Source of the DNA: Anisakis pegreffii
Taxonomy: Eukaryota; Nematoda; Chromadorea; Rhabditida; Anisakidae
Length of the DNA stretch: 64,000 nt
Assembly (NCBI GenBank): GCA_035041965.1
Contig: JAPYMA010003027.1
Location: 16,458 to 80,457 of the forward strand
Direction: 5' to 3'
Shown here piece after piece: positions 48,352 to 62,034 of the stretch. A program made the translations under genes and the position numbers. The notes beneath the pieces are model-generated. The model saw nothing but the letters and a program-made list of their open reading frames with translations. It was not told where the DNA came from and searched no databases. How positions within the stretch are numbered: the first letter of the stretch is position 1; each line of letters opens with the position of its first letter.

Positions 48352-50295
48352 TTTGAGCCAACACGCTTCACTCTATCTATCAAAATGGGTGATGTAAGGT
48401 TATGAAATAACGTGAAATGGTGAATGTATTGATATTTGCATTCAACATTAAAACAGTGAAATACATTTCAACATTTCGTGTGTGGATGCTCCTCACTTCG
48501 AATGAATCTGCTCGCATATGGCAAGAGGCTTCTTCCGATCCAGCTGACGCCTTCTGGTTGCCCTAACTCCTGCACTGTGACGGCTCATTTGCACTGAATC
48601 GTTCAATATCGACTCTTAAAAATGTTTCAGAATTAAGTGACGTTTGCGGACCCACAGGTTTGATGATTCAAACTCCATTAGGCCGACATTGTGTAGTACA
48701 GGTGTGTTTACATCGTGAGTACATGCAACCTTGATCACATTTCCTGGTTCGAAGTAGCGATGATTCTGTTCTATACTTTGGCAAACTGTTCTATTGCTCT
48801 CTTCAGTTATTTTGTTCCGTTCTGTTCTCCCGTCCTTTTGCTGCAACTGTTCTGTTAAATTCTTTGAAATAAAACGAGAGCAGACCTGAAATAGAGCAAT
48901 TTGACTGGAATAGAAACATCGATTCGAACACATCCTCTTTATCCATAGCTAATTTTCATTCACAGCCAAACTGATTCTTGCTCACTTTGGTTTCATTCCC
49001 CTTGGCATTTAAGAGGACTATCTCACTCAGAAAAAGACGTTTTCATCCCTTCCCCTTATGATTTTCCCGAATGACATCAGTAAGTTTGAGTTGCCCATTT
49101 TCATCATGATACTATCGCGATATCCACTCCCCATATCGTTGTTGCTTCGACTGAATGAAATTGATAATTTCTTTTCATAGCTTATTTTTGATTAATATCT
49201 ATATTACCATCATGTACTCATAAATTTGTCCAGCTGAAGTGATCACCATTTTGGGGACAATCAGCACTGGAGAAGTGCGAAATCCTAACCTCACCCTATA
49301 GATAAGTTCGGCTTGAGATTAAACGATACAGCCAAGTGTCTGAAATTGAGATCAAGACTGCTGTTATCGCAATAAAATTTTTCATTTTGAGTCAAAATCC
49401 ATTCTACGGGAGAAACCTTAAGCGGTTTTTAAAATGAATTCCGTGCCAAGAGAAAGAACTTTGCTGCGATCAGACAATATGCCTGTATTCCAGACGTACT
49501 TTTACACTGTTCCCTTTTTAATGCGCATGAGCAATGAGGATTTAAGGGTGCTTGGAACAACTGATGAATACTCTGTAATAGGTTCATTGAAGATTATGTG
49601 GGACATGAAAAATTTCCAATAGCCAATTCCCAATGTAATAAATACAATTTGCCAAATGGGAACTATTTCTTTAATGAAACTTGATCTTGAGGCTAAATAT
49701 TCGAATTAAGATAGTCCATGAACACGTTGACGGAAACAGAGCATTCCATGTATGCCATAACAATAATTCATTATTCCATCGATTGGTTGATGAAGCGAAC
49801 AAATTACTTCACACGCTATGGTTCTTCAGGCCTGAAAACAAAGGTTTGTTTTCATCCATTGAGAACATCTTTCCAAGACCCGATCTTTCTCATTTGACCA
49901 TTGCAACCCAGCAATTCAAGACCATATGTAAGCGTATGTCCACAGCGGTGGGGATTTTTTGAAAAAGGATGATGCTTACTCACTACTCACATTGCAATCA
50001 GAAACATTCGAACCGCTCATGTTGGTTGATCACGAGTTTGATCAGAGTTGCCGGCTCACTGTTCGTAACAGAAGTGTGCTCACGGTTGTTCGCTCACTGT
50101 TCATGCTCACATTTTGCTCAAACGCTCTTAACTTTCTGATCACCCCGGAGTGACATCTTCATTGAGCAATTATACGGCAATGAGAATATCTAAAATTGAT
50201 TATACACTTAAAAGCAATTTCACATGTTAAACTGAAACCCACTGTTGATTTTACATCGATATTTCAAACTCACTGCTATATCAAAAACATTACAG
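48352..50295. other. Mostly non-coding stretch with scattered short open frames
   Basis: A 105-codon minus-strand frame (48616-48933) lies over tgttctgtt-type dispersed repeats and is not recognisable. A 93-codon plus-strand frame (49681-49962) is also unrecognised. I do not call either as a gene. Confidence 0.35.
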
Positions 50296-50465
50296 GAAAA
50301 AAATACACGTTATGGATGGTATATTATAATTATGAAATACCTTATTTTAATGGGAATCAGTGTAAAGTTGCGTATGTGAATTATCAAAACTCGACTTATG
50401 CACATGTAGAGTATGGATGGAAATGGTGTGGAGATTATGCCGACGGCTACATGTGTGTCAAGTGA
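50296..50465 (+). CDS. Candidate 3'-terminal exon of a secreted, lectin-like protein
   Basis: After a good acceptor (acattacag) a 56-codon exon runs to TGA at 50465. Its end, WKWCGDYADGYMCVK, resembles the Cys-containing C-terminus of C-type-lectin-like domains, and it contains an NST glycosylation motif and CKVAYVNYQ. AATAAA at 50674-50679 could end the transcript. No upstream exon was found with confidence, so the gene is partial or truncated and the family call is weak. Confidence 0.35.
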
Positions 50466-50673
50466 AATCTCATGTTTTTTTCATAATTTTCGAAAACGAA
50501 TTTCATGATTTCTACAAAAATTAATTTCGATTTCTTCTGTAACAACCATGATATGATCGGTACAGAGCATTCATATCATGAAAGTCCGAATTTTTGTTCA
50601 TATATTCAAGCTTACGTCCACATTTTGATGAAACTATTGTCTTGTTGGTATGAAGTATATTATCAATGGATTG

Positions 50674-50679
50674 AATAAA
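50674..50679 (+). other. AATAAA hexamer, possible poly(A) signal
   Basis: Lies 209 nt past the stop of the candidate exon at 50296-50465. Confidence 0.3.
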
Positions 50680-50968
50680 GTTATTGCTGGTTAGACAAAC
50701 AATCTTGTAGTTATAAGTTCTTGAAGCAGAACAAAATGCTCAACAATTCATGATATTCCATTAAATTTTTAACTGATTTCCCAAAGAAAGCATTCAAATG
50801 ACGATAGTTGAAGAGCAAAATGCTCACTGCAAAACATCTGTTGCTTGTCAAAAAAATCGACACAAGTAAGCAATGAGAAATCGTTATTAGTGACAAAAGG
50901 TTTTGTTTCATAGATTGAAATATATCATCATTTCAAATTGTTGATATTATGTTGTATTGACACTATCT

Positions 50969-51208
50969 TTACCACAACTTGCTTTTGGCTGTATCAATTA
51001 GAAAACGTCCTAATGATTTCATTATCGATACATTGCTCTCATTCGCTATTAGATGGTCATAATCGAAAACTGCATAATTAGTCTCAGCTAACCATTTTAA
51101 TCCGTGCATTACTTGCCTGTTAGACGATCGGTGCAATTTACTTGTTGTTTTCATGGCTTCTTTCTCCTTCCATACCTTTAGAGGGCAAAACTTTGGCGCA
51201 GAAAACAT
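50969..51208 (-). CDS. Small unrecognised open frame, 79 codons
   Basis: A minus-strand frame from ATG at 51208 to stop at 50969. Composition looks protein-like (LKWLAETNYAVFDYDHLI, SIMKSLGRFLID) and it is longer than most neighbours, but there is no known motif. It could be a terminal exon of a minus-strand gene or chance. Confidence 0.25.
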   Translation of the reverse strand: MFSAPKFCPLKVWKEKEAMKTTSKLHRSSNRQVMHGLKWLAETNYAVFDYDHLIANESNVSIMKSLGRFLIDTAKSKLW

Positions 51209-51660
51209 TGATCAGCGTTGCGATGCGTCCTTCAAAGCATTCCAGAAACGACAAAGGTACGAAAAGAATCAGTAGCTAACACTGGGATAATTCTATATGA
51301 CTTATAAGAACAATAAATATTTCATTTCTTGCTCACTGCTGCCGTTAAAGAAAACGAGAAATACGTCTTCCGTGACATGCATCTATTTGATCACTAATGT
51401 GATATGCGGCAGATCTGTAGTGATCAAGTGAATAACTTGAATTCGCTTATTCATGATATGTCATCTTTTAGAAATATCCGACTTTCACAACTTTATATGC
51501 ACTATTCCCTGTGAGTGGGCTCTCTTTGTGGTCGATAGTCAGAAGAATGGCGATTAATTGATAACTTGCCCGCTTAGGTCATTAAGGTTGCACTGGTCAT
51601 TATTTATTACCATTACTTTGTTACAGTATCATATTTCCATGAAGGGTCGTCCGTTGCATT

Positions 51661-52868
51661 TCGGGTTCGCACGGGATCCCGGAATTACAGTTCTGATCCC
51701 GATCCCGGGATTTAAGATTTGAAAAATCTCGGGATTTCGGGATTTGATAAAACAGGTCAATTTGTGTGAATTTTGACAGTATGCCCATCTTGAAACAAGC
51801 CTTAATTATTCCCATCTAGTTTATATGCAGTTATCTTTGCTGTTTGCCCTCTATCACTGATGTTCAGCTAAGAAAAATAGAAGCAATTCGGACGAATGAC
51901 ATGATCAACGACAGCTCGATGAACTTTTGCGTAACATTTCATTGAATATTCAACTGATTATTCTGCTCTCCATTGGCTTATATCTCACTCATCTGGATAG
52001 ATTTCTATCTAGACTAACTGAGATAATCACATTTTCTAATAAAAACCAAGAGCAGCAAAGTTCAATGAAATTTTGACTCGTTTCCTCCCACAAGATTTGT
52101 TCGGCTTCAATATTCCGTCTGTTAATTCAACTGCATGTTCCAAAGACTGCAAGTCTTTTTACTTCGCTATTTGGAAACGTTTTCATCCGATCGAAATGTA
52201 CATAAATTCTCACTGAGTTCACTCATAGTGAGAATTCATTGCCGAAGTGAGCAAAGTTGTTCCATTCAAAAGGATCTTAAGCTTGAATATCAAGTACATT
52301 TGCATGATTTTTGATCGAAATTATCAAATACGTAAGTGCTCGATGGTTTGATGAAAATCCATTGCGGATATTTTTTTACCTTTTTAGATAAACTCTAACT
52401 TTTCATTTTTTCAAAATTCGAATGATATAATTCATGCGATGCATTTTTACCGTAAAAAATCGAAATTTCCGAAACGGCAGAATTCAGCTGACGTTAATAC
52501 TGAGAAAAAATGGACTTGAAACATTGCAAATAAGTGTTTGAGAATCAAGAATTTCGTATTCACATGCAAGTGTACTGTTATTAGCTTAGACCCGAGATGA
52601 CAAGATGCCTTAGCATAGAATATGCAGTATGCCCTTGCGGCATGATCATTGGCATCATTATATGAAATATTAATTTGAATTTCAATACCTAGTTCCTTGG
52701 ATTTGTTTAATAATTTGTTGAATTAGCTCCTTTCTGATTAATAATGAACATATTGGTTCGAAAAAATGTGTTTAAGCATGTCCCGCATCGATATTTCAAT
52801 AATTGTTAGATCCCGGGATCAGAAATCGATCCCGGGATTGAATAATCGTCGGGATATTGCAAACCCTG
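51661..52868 (-). mobile_element. hAT-type MITE family A, copy 3 (1,208 bp, inverted)
   Basis: Reverse orientation relative to copies 1 and 2. Ends are tcgggttcgcacgggatccc and gcaaaccctg, more decayed than in the other copies. Perfect 8-bp target duplication gttgcatt at 51653-51660 and 52869-52876. No transposase. Confidence 0.88.
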
Positions 52869-53294
52869 GTTGCATTCTAATGCGCTTCTTCCAATATCCA
52901 TGTATCAATCAAGTTTTTGTTGAATCGGATCGAGGTGATTCCGCATCGTTATCAGTGAATGCGAATCCTCAACCAGAACATTCACAGTGATGGTATGAAT
53001 AAGAAAGAAAGATTATCAAAAGACGGATTTAACGATCAGTAACTGTTTAAGTGAATTTGGGATAGGTTCTCACTTATATAACTGCATCTCAGTGAACGTT
53101 TTAGTTGATTGTGGATCGAAAACACTTCAAACGAATTGTGGACCGGTTATGGTCTAATGTAAGTGTACTGCATATCTTGGAAAATCAGAGAGGTGCGATC
53201 AAATTTTTATTACAACTATATGTTTGTGGACACACGCAATATGTTTAATTTCCAGATATTTGAATTACTGCACGAATCAGCTGTTTTCGAACCA

Positions 53295-53435
53295 TCAAAT
53301 AATATTCAGCTGTTGCAACGGTGAACGTTCGTCCTCAAGCCTTCGAACATCACGAGCTGCATCTACATCGTTGAATGTGCTTGTAATGTCGGAGTTTTTC
53401 TCCGTTTTCCGGCTGCTTTGCTTGGAATTACTCAT
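53295..53435 (-). CDS. Candidate first exon of a gene divergent from sdha
   Basis: ATG at 53433-53435 on the minus strand opens a hydrophilic frame (MSNSKQSSRKTEKNSD, then DAARDVRRLEDERSPLQQLN), ending at a stop near 53295 unless spliced earlier. It looks like protein but is not recognised. The interval to the sdha start (about 540 bp) could hold a shared divergent promoter. Confidence 0.3.
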   Translation of the reverse strand: MSNSKQSSRKTEKNSDITSTFNDVDAARDVRRLEDERSPLQQLNII

Positions 53436-53976
53436 TTTCCCGAAACTGAATCGAAAAGCGACGATTCCAGTGAAATTTGCTGAGAAAATAGTAACTTTTG
53501 ATAAAATTTTCAAAATTGCCACCACATCGTGCCATTCAGGCAAATCGATTGTGCAGACTTTTGTGAAAAGTCAACAGTGAGTGGAGAGTGTGGCATAAAT
53601 ACGTGCAGAAAGCGCATTGAACTGTGCAGGCGTCTGTTAAATTGAGCAGTTCGTTTGCCCTTCGGAACATTTGTCTTCAGTAGACAAATCATTGTAATGC
53701 GATGATCATCCTTCGTTGTGTTGCTGTTCTGCTATCGGTTCGTTGGCGTAGAAGCCGAGAGTAATCGCTGCCGGTGCTTGTAGATGTATAGCTTCATCGC
53801 GAAATATTCAATTCATACATTCACCTAATCGACTTATTTATTTGAGAATGTCATCTGCTGATTGGGATGCTCTTTTCAGTTTGCTTGGACACGTTAATTT
53901 AATTTGATTTGCCGTCATCTTTTCAGAACCCGTAGGAATTTGATGCGGATCGGAGTAATGTTGTGGTGATTTCAGA

Positions 53977-56900
53977 ATGCTAAACGCAGCTCGTGGGGCA
54001 GCAGCAGCGCGTCTCGGTGCACGTCGAGCTTTATCGCTATCAGCGACATGTTGTGATACCGCGAAGTCGTCGAATATTGCTCAGTACAAGGTGGTTGATC
54101 ATGCGTTCGATGCTGTGGTTGTCGGAGCAGGTTTCTTTTCATGGTCTTGACCGTGTGTTTTTGCGAGCAAACTTGATGAACGTTACAATTTTCATTGCTA
54201 AAAACGATTCAGATGGCTTCAAAAACCAACAGAGAACCACGTGTATTATGTGAATTTTAGTGAACAACGCCATTTTCAAAATCATTTTGCATTCAGTTCA
54301 TCGATCATTTGAAGTAGAATGTAAGCTGTAAACAAAGTTCGATGAAGAGATTAGTGAATAAGCAGCGGAATGCAGGTGGTGCCGGTTTACGTGCGGCAAT
54401 GGGTTTGAGCGAAGGTGGTTTGAAAACGGCAGTCATCACGAAACTGTTCCCGACCAGATCGCACACAGTTGCGGCACAAGGTGGAATCAATGCAGCACTC
54501 GGAAATATGAATCCGGATGATTGGAGATGGCATTTCTACGATACAGTTAAAGGTCTGGTTCAGCTGCCCGGTGACCTTGTTGAATGAGACTTTCCAGTGA
54601 ATTCAACTCTTGCTGAATGGTAGTATGAACTTCCAGTTGAGTTTTAGTAGTGGAATGTGGCCTCACTTCTATCTCGTTGAAGTGGCAAAATTCTTTGGTT
54701 CTTCAAAATATATGAATTAAACCCGACTGTGAGATATGTCCACCGATTTTATCAGTTTTGGGAGGTGCTTTCCAACGACAAATTGAGTAAAAGAACGGAA
54801 TGAATGGGTGAGCGGTGCGGTGGTCACAGAAGTCGTTTCAGGAAGCGATTGGTTGGGCGATCAGGACGCAATTCACTATATGACTCGTGAAGCTGAACAT
54901 GCCGTAATTGAGCTCGAGAATTATGGTATGCCATTCTCGAGAACCGCTGACGGCAAAATCTATCAGCGAGCTTTCGGTGGTCAGAGCAACGACTTTGGAC
55001 GTGGCGGACAAGCGCATAGGTAGTTTTTGTAATATGGATTGCCCCTGATTCCCAGTCTGATTTTTTATCAGCGCGATTGCTGCGGAATTGAGTAAAGTGT
55101 TGAAAGATTTTGATAATAATCAATTTTTTTGATAAAAGCAGTTAAATCGTTCTGTTATCATCATATTCATATTATTTTAGTTTTCAAATGATACTACTTT
55201 TCATTACTGTGTTGTCGCCGTCTACTTCTTGAAGTTGTTTTCAATATTTTCAAGGACATGTTGTGTTGCTGATCGAACAGGACATTCGATGTTACACACT
55301 CTGTATGGCTCATCGTTGCAATATAATTGTCAGTATTTCATTGAATATTTCGCCCTCGATCTCATCATGGATAAAGGTGCTTGTGTTGGTGTGGTAGCAT
55401 TGAATCTTGAAGATGGAACCATTCATCGATTCAGGTTAGTGTTTAAGATTGAGCCTGATTTGAATCTGTTTAGATGAAGGAGTTCAGTAATAATCTCTGT
55501 ATATCCTCAATGAGTTTCATACGGAAGCTTAAGTACGACCGTTAGAGAGTGTGAGAACGCGGATTTGCGATGTTATACGTGCGTGCCATTGAATCATTTT
55601 ATACGATGCTATTGATTGTTAGTGCTAAGAGAAGTGAATTGAAGTGATTTGATGTGTAGTTGTTTTGCTAGTGATGGGGAAATGTGGCCTGTTGTACGTA
55701 GGATAGCTTCTTTGAATTGATAACTGGATGAAGGTTGCACCGAACATGTGATGAGGTGTTCAGCTTTGAGTGTATATGTATGTGTGTGTGTTTGAGTGCG
55801 TGCATTGGCTGTGGCAGTGGTGATGAATGTTGTTGATGTGTACGCCGTTGTATGATTCTTATGGATGGGCACATAGCAAATTGTGTTTTACGTTCTTGGC
55901 GTGTTTTTTAAATGTATTTTGAAGTGTACTATCTGTTTGTTGATCACATTACACTGTGCCTGTTTTTATTACATCCATTGACGTGTGCGTTATTCGCATT
56001 CGTATCGATTATGTAATGTATATGTGCACATTTACGCTTATTATATCACACGTGCAATTTAGTTTGAGGCGTGCATCTGGCTGTATATACATTTTTCTTG
56101 TGTGTCTGGTATGTGAATGTAAGAATGTTTGGTATCAGTGCTCTGGTTCGTTGATGAGAGTTTAGTTTTTTCATGAAATCTTTAGAGGGGAACAGGAGTT
56201 TAAGTTTTAAGTTTAGTCAGAATTTAAGTTTAAGGTTAGCTGTTATAGCCTGATAATTTGATGCACAAATTAGGCAGATGATTGCTTGTACCTTTATTGA
56301 TAATTACAATTGGGTTTGCTTTTGAGATTGTTATCAACGCTTTTGATGTCGTTTTTGCTTACATTCACGGATTGAGCATCAGCGATATAGCCGCTGTGAA
56401 TTAATGTATTTGCCGTTATTGTGTTCATTGTTATGATCATTTCTTAAAAATCTAATTCAGAACAAAGAACACTGTACTGGCGACTGGTGGATATGGACGT
56501 GCATTCTTCAGCTGCACGTCAGCACATACATGCACTGGCGATGGAACGGCTTTGGTGGCGCGTGCTGGCCTAGCAAACTCAGATATGGAATTCGTTCAGT
56601 TCCACCCAACCGGTATCTATGGAGCTGGATGCTTGATCACGGAAGGTTCACGAGGTACGTGAATTAATACTGACGAGCTGTCAGTTGGTCGCTTTTGCTT
56701 ACTTGTATGGCTACTTTTGGTTTATCTTGAATCTGTTCTTGCCTGTGGTAGTAGTGGGAAGCAAAGGCATCAGAACGGACAGGATCGAATGGCATTGATT
56801 GTGCATGTAAACGGCTGATTAATTCAATTAATTTTGCCTACTTGTTTGATCACTGAATCAGTGAGTTGAATGTAATTGTGATTTTAAAAGATGAACGAAG

Positions 56901-59049
56901 TTGAAGTTGCATTTTGAGATGGATTTTGATAGTGAATAATGGATGCTTTAGGTGAAGGTGGCTTTTTGGTGAACAGCAAAGGTGAGCGCTTCATGGAACG
57001 TTATGCACCAAACGCAAAGGATCTTGCCTCACGGGATGTCGTCTCACGTGCGATGACCGTTGAAATTATGGAAGGTCGTGGCGTCGGACCTGAAAAGGAT
57101 CACATCTTCTTGCAACTGCATCATTTGCCTGCCGAACAACTCATGAGTCGATTGCCAGGTGAATATTAGTGGTGATTGATTGGTGCCGTTAAGAACACAT
57201 GATTGCAGTCGATTCGAATTGTTGTGGGGAAGGAGTGAGGGAGGGGGGTTCGTTCTATTCATCTGTTCTTGTAGTGGTTGAAGTCGAGACGATACACTTA
57301 AAATGGAAATCGCTGAACACATTCAGTACAATCGTCTGATTGCAGGTATCTCGGAAACGGCCAAGATCTTCGCTGGTGTGGATGTGACAAAAGAACCGAT
57401 TCCGGTTATTCCGACAGTCCACTACAACATGGGTGGTGTACCAACCAATTATAAAGGACAAGTGTTGAAGTATACGAAAGCGAAGGGTGATCAGGTCCGT
57501 GCCACATCTCGTTGATTGTTTTCGATTGGTCAAAAAACTGTGAAACTTGTTAGATTGATCTTGGTTGCTTGAAATTGTTAGACTATTAGAGAATGTCAGA
57601 AGACTTGAATTGATTCTCAGTTTTGAGTTTTGCACGTAAGTGAGCACTTTGATTTCGGAATGCATCAAATTTGTTTTGACTGTGATGTAGTCTAGCATGA
57701 TACGGTGGTCTATTGTAATTGTTACAGGTGGTACCAGGCTTGTACGCAGCCGGAGAGGCGGCCGCGCACTCTGTACATGGTGCAAATAGACTTGGTGCGA
57801 ACTCGTTACTTGACTTGGTAATCTTCGGACGCGCTTGTGCGATCAACATCCTGAAGAGCACGAAACCCGGAGAGAAGGCACCCGATCTCCCGTCGAGCGC
57901 CGGCGAAGGTTCCATCGCTAATCTGGACAAGATGAGATATGCGAACGGCGATATTCCCACCGCGGATTTGAGGTTACAAATGCAGAAAACTATGCAAAAA
58001 CATGCGGCTGTCTTCAGACGTGGTGATATTCTTTCGGTAAGTTATGATCTTCATAGTGCTTTCATTATCGCTTAACGGTTTTCTATTTACAGAACTTATT
58101 CGATTATAAGATGATAGTCTTGTTTCCTTTATGTATTTCACTAAGGAGTTGAACATTGGAAAACAAAAATCTCTCTAACTATTTGAAAATGTTAACGTTT
58201 GGAAGATTGTTCATGTGATGTAAATATTGATTTTATGATTGTTATTACTGTTGATGATGATGCAGTTTTGACGATTGCGTGGTGTTTTAGGAGGGTGTTA
58301 AGAAGATGAATGCACTTTACAAGGATCTGAAGCACTTGAAGACGACGGATCGCGGAATGGTATGGAACTCGGATTTGGTGGAAACATTGGAGTTGCAGAA
58401 TCTGATGTTGAACGCGACGCAAACGATTACCGCTGCTGAGAATAGAAAAGAGTCGAGAGGTGCGCACGCTCGTGACGATTTCCCGGTGAGTTTTGAATTC
58501 ATTTTGTTGATGGGTGATTGGATTGGATTAGTTTTGGAGAGATGTTGGACGATGAAATGTAGTTTTTTTGATTGGTGATAGGTGGGAGAGAGATGGAGTG
58601 CGAGTTGACAGTGGAATGAGTGAGTGGTTGGTTTTTTTTTTCAGAACCGTATTGATGAATACGACTATTCGAAGCCTTTGGAAGGACAAGTTAAGAAGCC
58701 ATTCGAACAACATTGGCGTAAGCATACGATCATCTATCAGGAACCTGAGACGGGAAAGGTGTGTTTGCCAATTGCAAGGATGTTCTTTTGATAGTTATTT
58801 GTTGATTCGTAGGGAATTGCCTTTGATGCCTTTGGAATGATTTCGATTTGCGCATCGATTGTGAATGACTTGAATAGATCCGTTGTTCGCTAGAAGGACT
58901 GACTGTGTACATATGAGCATTCTGGATGAACCGTTTCTGGAGAATACTAGCGTTATTTTCAGATTACACTCGAATATCGACCAGTAATCGACACGACACT
59001 GGACAAAAACGAGACTGATTGGGTGCCACCGAAAGTTCGCTCGTATTAA
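53977..59049 (+). CDS. sdha: Succinate dehydrogenase flavoprotein subunit, mitochondrial (11 exons, 647 aa)
   Basis: The FAD subunit of respiratory complex II oxidises succinate to fumarate on the matrix side of the inner membrane. Exons: 53977-54130, 54376-54552, 54842-55019, 55255-55434, 56461-56654, 56952-57158, 57346-57494, 57728-58036, 58291-58485, 58645-58758 and 58963-59049 (1,944 nt, all phases close). The N-terminal 40 or so residues are Arg/Ala/Ser-rich, as for a mitochondrial presequence. Visible motifs are the FAD dinucleotide fold [20 protein letters not shown], the flavinylation motif [16 protein letters not shown] (its histidine binds FAD covalently), the substrate-site [20 protein letters not shown], and [15 protein letters not shown]. 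The C-terminus [10 protein letters not shown] is typical. Length matches the family. Whether it is the aerobic or the anaerobic (fumarate reductase) isoform cannot be told by eye. Confidence 0.97.
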
Positions 59050-59881
59050 ACGAGTCATCTCTCGGCTATATTTTGACATGCTGTCTGTCAACCATTCATT
59101 TTAGTGTATTACAGTTGAGAATAATTCGGTCTCTAACCGCCAGCGACACACACCTTTTATCAATTTGGTTTACTCCATTCTCGTTCTGTCTGTCTCATCC
59201 CTATCTATCAAGCCAATCTTCATAATTATTTGCATCCCTCAGAAGCATTGTACATGGTTGATGTAACTTGGATGTTTATACCGGTATTGTAAATGTGACT
59301 GAGTGCTTATTGTTGTTGTACTTACAGCCAAATTTAGTTTTTGCGATATTTCTGCCAAGTGCGATGTTTCTCATTGTGATTGTCGTGTGCAGTCATTTTC
59401 CGGTGAGTCTATTAATTTAGAGATGCACTGTTTGTTGAGCGGTTTCTTCGTTGAATGTGCATCGTAGCAGTGATCATTAATCTGAGTTGTTAGGCTTACT
59501 CATTTTTAACTTGTATTATTTTACGGGAATGATTATGTGTTGTTAGTTTTCGATGTTTGATTTATTTTATGGGAAATATTATATGTTCTTAGTTTTGAGT
59601 GTTCAATAATTTCAATGTTTGATAATTTTGTTTACTAATATCGAATGTCAGTGTGTAATCGCTCTTGCAGTTGTTGATTCATCCGTAAGAACTAATTATT
59701 TAGTACATTTATTAATCGGTCCATTTACCTTTTCTATCCACATCTATCTCATTGAATAATTAGGATGCAATTAATTTTATCACGGATCACTTTGTTAAGT
59801 TGGCAGGTAATGATAACAACAACAGTTGACTAAATTTGTCTTTCTTTGTACCTCTCATCTTCTCGGTTAGAGACGAATAAA
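59050..59881 (+). other. sdha 3' flank ending at AATAAA (59876-59881)
   Basis: No coding region. T-rich sequence throughout. The AATAAA at 59876-59881 follows a pyrimidine-rich stretch and may be the distal poly(A) signal. A shorter 3' UTR is equally possible. Confidence 0.4.
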
Positions 59882-62034
59882 GTTTTAAAATTTTGGAGTG
59901 TTCTTCGATCGTTTTGAGTTGTTTGATTGGCGTTTCAGCATGCAAACATCAGGTGAGGGGCAATGCGATAAGGTGCTGCGGTTTTCAGTATTTGTTGACA
60001 TAAAGCAGAAGGGCAGAGGAGTTGCGTTGCCATGTCGTAGATCAGTTTACCGTTTGCTCGCATCAGGATCTGAGTATTGTGAGGCGGTTTGAATGCAGCA
60101 ATCCTTAACGAGGATGAAGAAATGTTTGCTTAGGAACGCTCAAAATATGCAGACCGATAGCAGTTTCAGCAAATGACTAAAATGGCGAGAATGTTTTGAA
60201 AATAATGGAGAAATATTGACAATCAGAAAAGAGAAAATTGAATTTGAGAATTAGAGTATTTAGATTTCTCAATTTTTGTAGATTTTTTGGGATCATTCAA
60301 GCGATTTCCATCCAAATTTATAAAGTGCTTTGTGCTTTGGTTCAAAATCTCACGCTTTCATTTATTTTGCGCTTTGCATTTGAATGCGGCACGGGCACCA
60401 GGCAATGGGAATATGCAAATCAAGTAAATATATGTATAGTCAACCATACATATATAGGAGAATGTACCTCACTGTCAATTTGTTCTGTTCTTACTATCAT
60501 TGTTCATCAACTGCAATTTGTTCTGAAAATGTTTCTTGAAACGCCGGCCATATTCCAATTGTTTGTTTCTCAACTCTGGCAGATACCCCGAGCGAAAGTG
60601 AGAGGAAATGACATCCAGATTAGGCGATTTCAGCGAAACAGTATGAACCTCTTGAATTCAAAACAGTGCTCTTTTCCTTCCCGAAAGTGGATATCGAAAA
60701 TTAATTGCAATTGAGGAAGGGGGAGGGGGGGGATGGACGATTTAGCTGGGTTCTGAGTTGACGATTAACACATATATTCGAGAATTAGCATAAAGAAGAA
60801 TAGGGCTTAGGTTCAGTTCATGTGATCATTTTCAATGAGAATGTAATCATTGCTGTGTGTATGCGTGTGCATCGACCAAGTTCAGTGGGTATCTGATCGC
60901 TTGAACGTAAAGATAAGTCTTATTTGCGAAAGAAATCCACCAGCGTCTAACTGATCGCAAGTAAGAAAAAAAGATCATTAATTAGGCACTATATAATCGA
61001 TGAAATATGATCGAAAAAGATCACTCAGTTGCTCATCATTTTGTTAATTCCTCGTGCATTCGTTCAATTAGTTGAGAATTTGTACTATTGTGGAAGCGGT
61101 AGACTATTAATATATTAAATAATGATTTATTGTCGGTGGATATAGTTAATCAATATCAGTAATACATAAAATCCCAAACTTCGGAAATACATTCAACATA
61201 CAATTCACGAAATAATCAATTTATAACGAGTGATCGCAATTAATATCTTAGATTGATGATTATTGCCCCAGACCTGGGATAACACGACTGTTGAATAATA
61301 CGTGCGAATTATGAATGACTGTTTGACTCCTTGACTTTGCTTCTGCCGTAGCCTTCTTTTATACACCTTGTTTTCCATTGCTTTCTCACATTCCTGTAAG
61401 ATAATATTCGTAGATAACATTCTTTGTTACATTTTCCCAGCTTTCATACAGTGCCTTTGTTTTGGTTATTAGCATGCATTTTATCTGACGATGAATATGC
61501 AACAAATATGTTGCATTTCTCATATGTGCGTCTTTCATATCTTGATTTACATATTTCATCCAAATGATGTTTTGAGAATTTTGAAAGTGCAATGTTTACA
61601 AATTCAAGACGCACAATCTTCGATTGTTCATTGATTTGATTGGTTTGTCTATTGATTCACTCAGCTGATCAATCTATTTTGAGCGAAAGAGCTGCTTCAA
61701 GGTCGCTACACTCATCACTAGCACCATTACTTTCCGAGCTTGGGTCCGTCCCGCGATTCTACATATACGGCATTGTCATTTCATTTTCACGCCATCCCGT
61801 CCAACTCCTAACCAAGCTTGAAAAAGACCTGAAAACACTTGAAGTGTGCTGACGAAAATCGAACATTTCAATCTGAAGCCGTAATAGCTAGTAGTTTTGA
61901 GAGGATAAAATTAGACGAATAAAAGCGATTGTGATTGGTAGATACCATGGCGCCGTTGCAATTCGCAGCGTAATATGGTGATTCGCTGGGCTGGTGGTTA
62001 TTGCAGGCATTTGTACTTAAAATATTTCGAGAAG
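59882..62034. other. Intergenic, no supported gene
   Basis: A 158-codon plus-strand frame (60238-60714) starts from TTG, has no recognisable domain and AT-driven composition, so I leave it uncalled. A G-rich tract (60711-60735) follows it. Several short minus-strand frames at 61205-61592 are unrecognised. Confidence 0.35.

Noticed and set aside
48616..48933. 105-codon minus-strand frame
   Set aside because: Overlaps dispersed tgttctgtt-type repeats and shows no conserved motif.
1296..59049. Mitochondrial gene cluster (fis-1 with sdha)
   Set aside because: The two genes are 51 kb apart, on opposite strands, with unrelated genes and transposons between.
60238..60714. 158-codon open frame as a gene
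   Set aside because: Begins at TTG, has no domain, signal peptide or splice context, and is within reach of chance for this composition.
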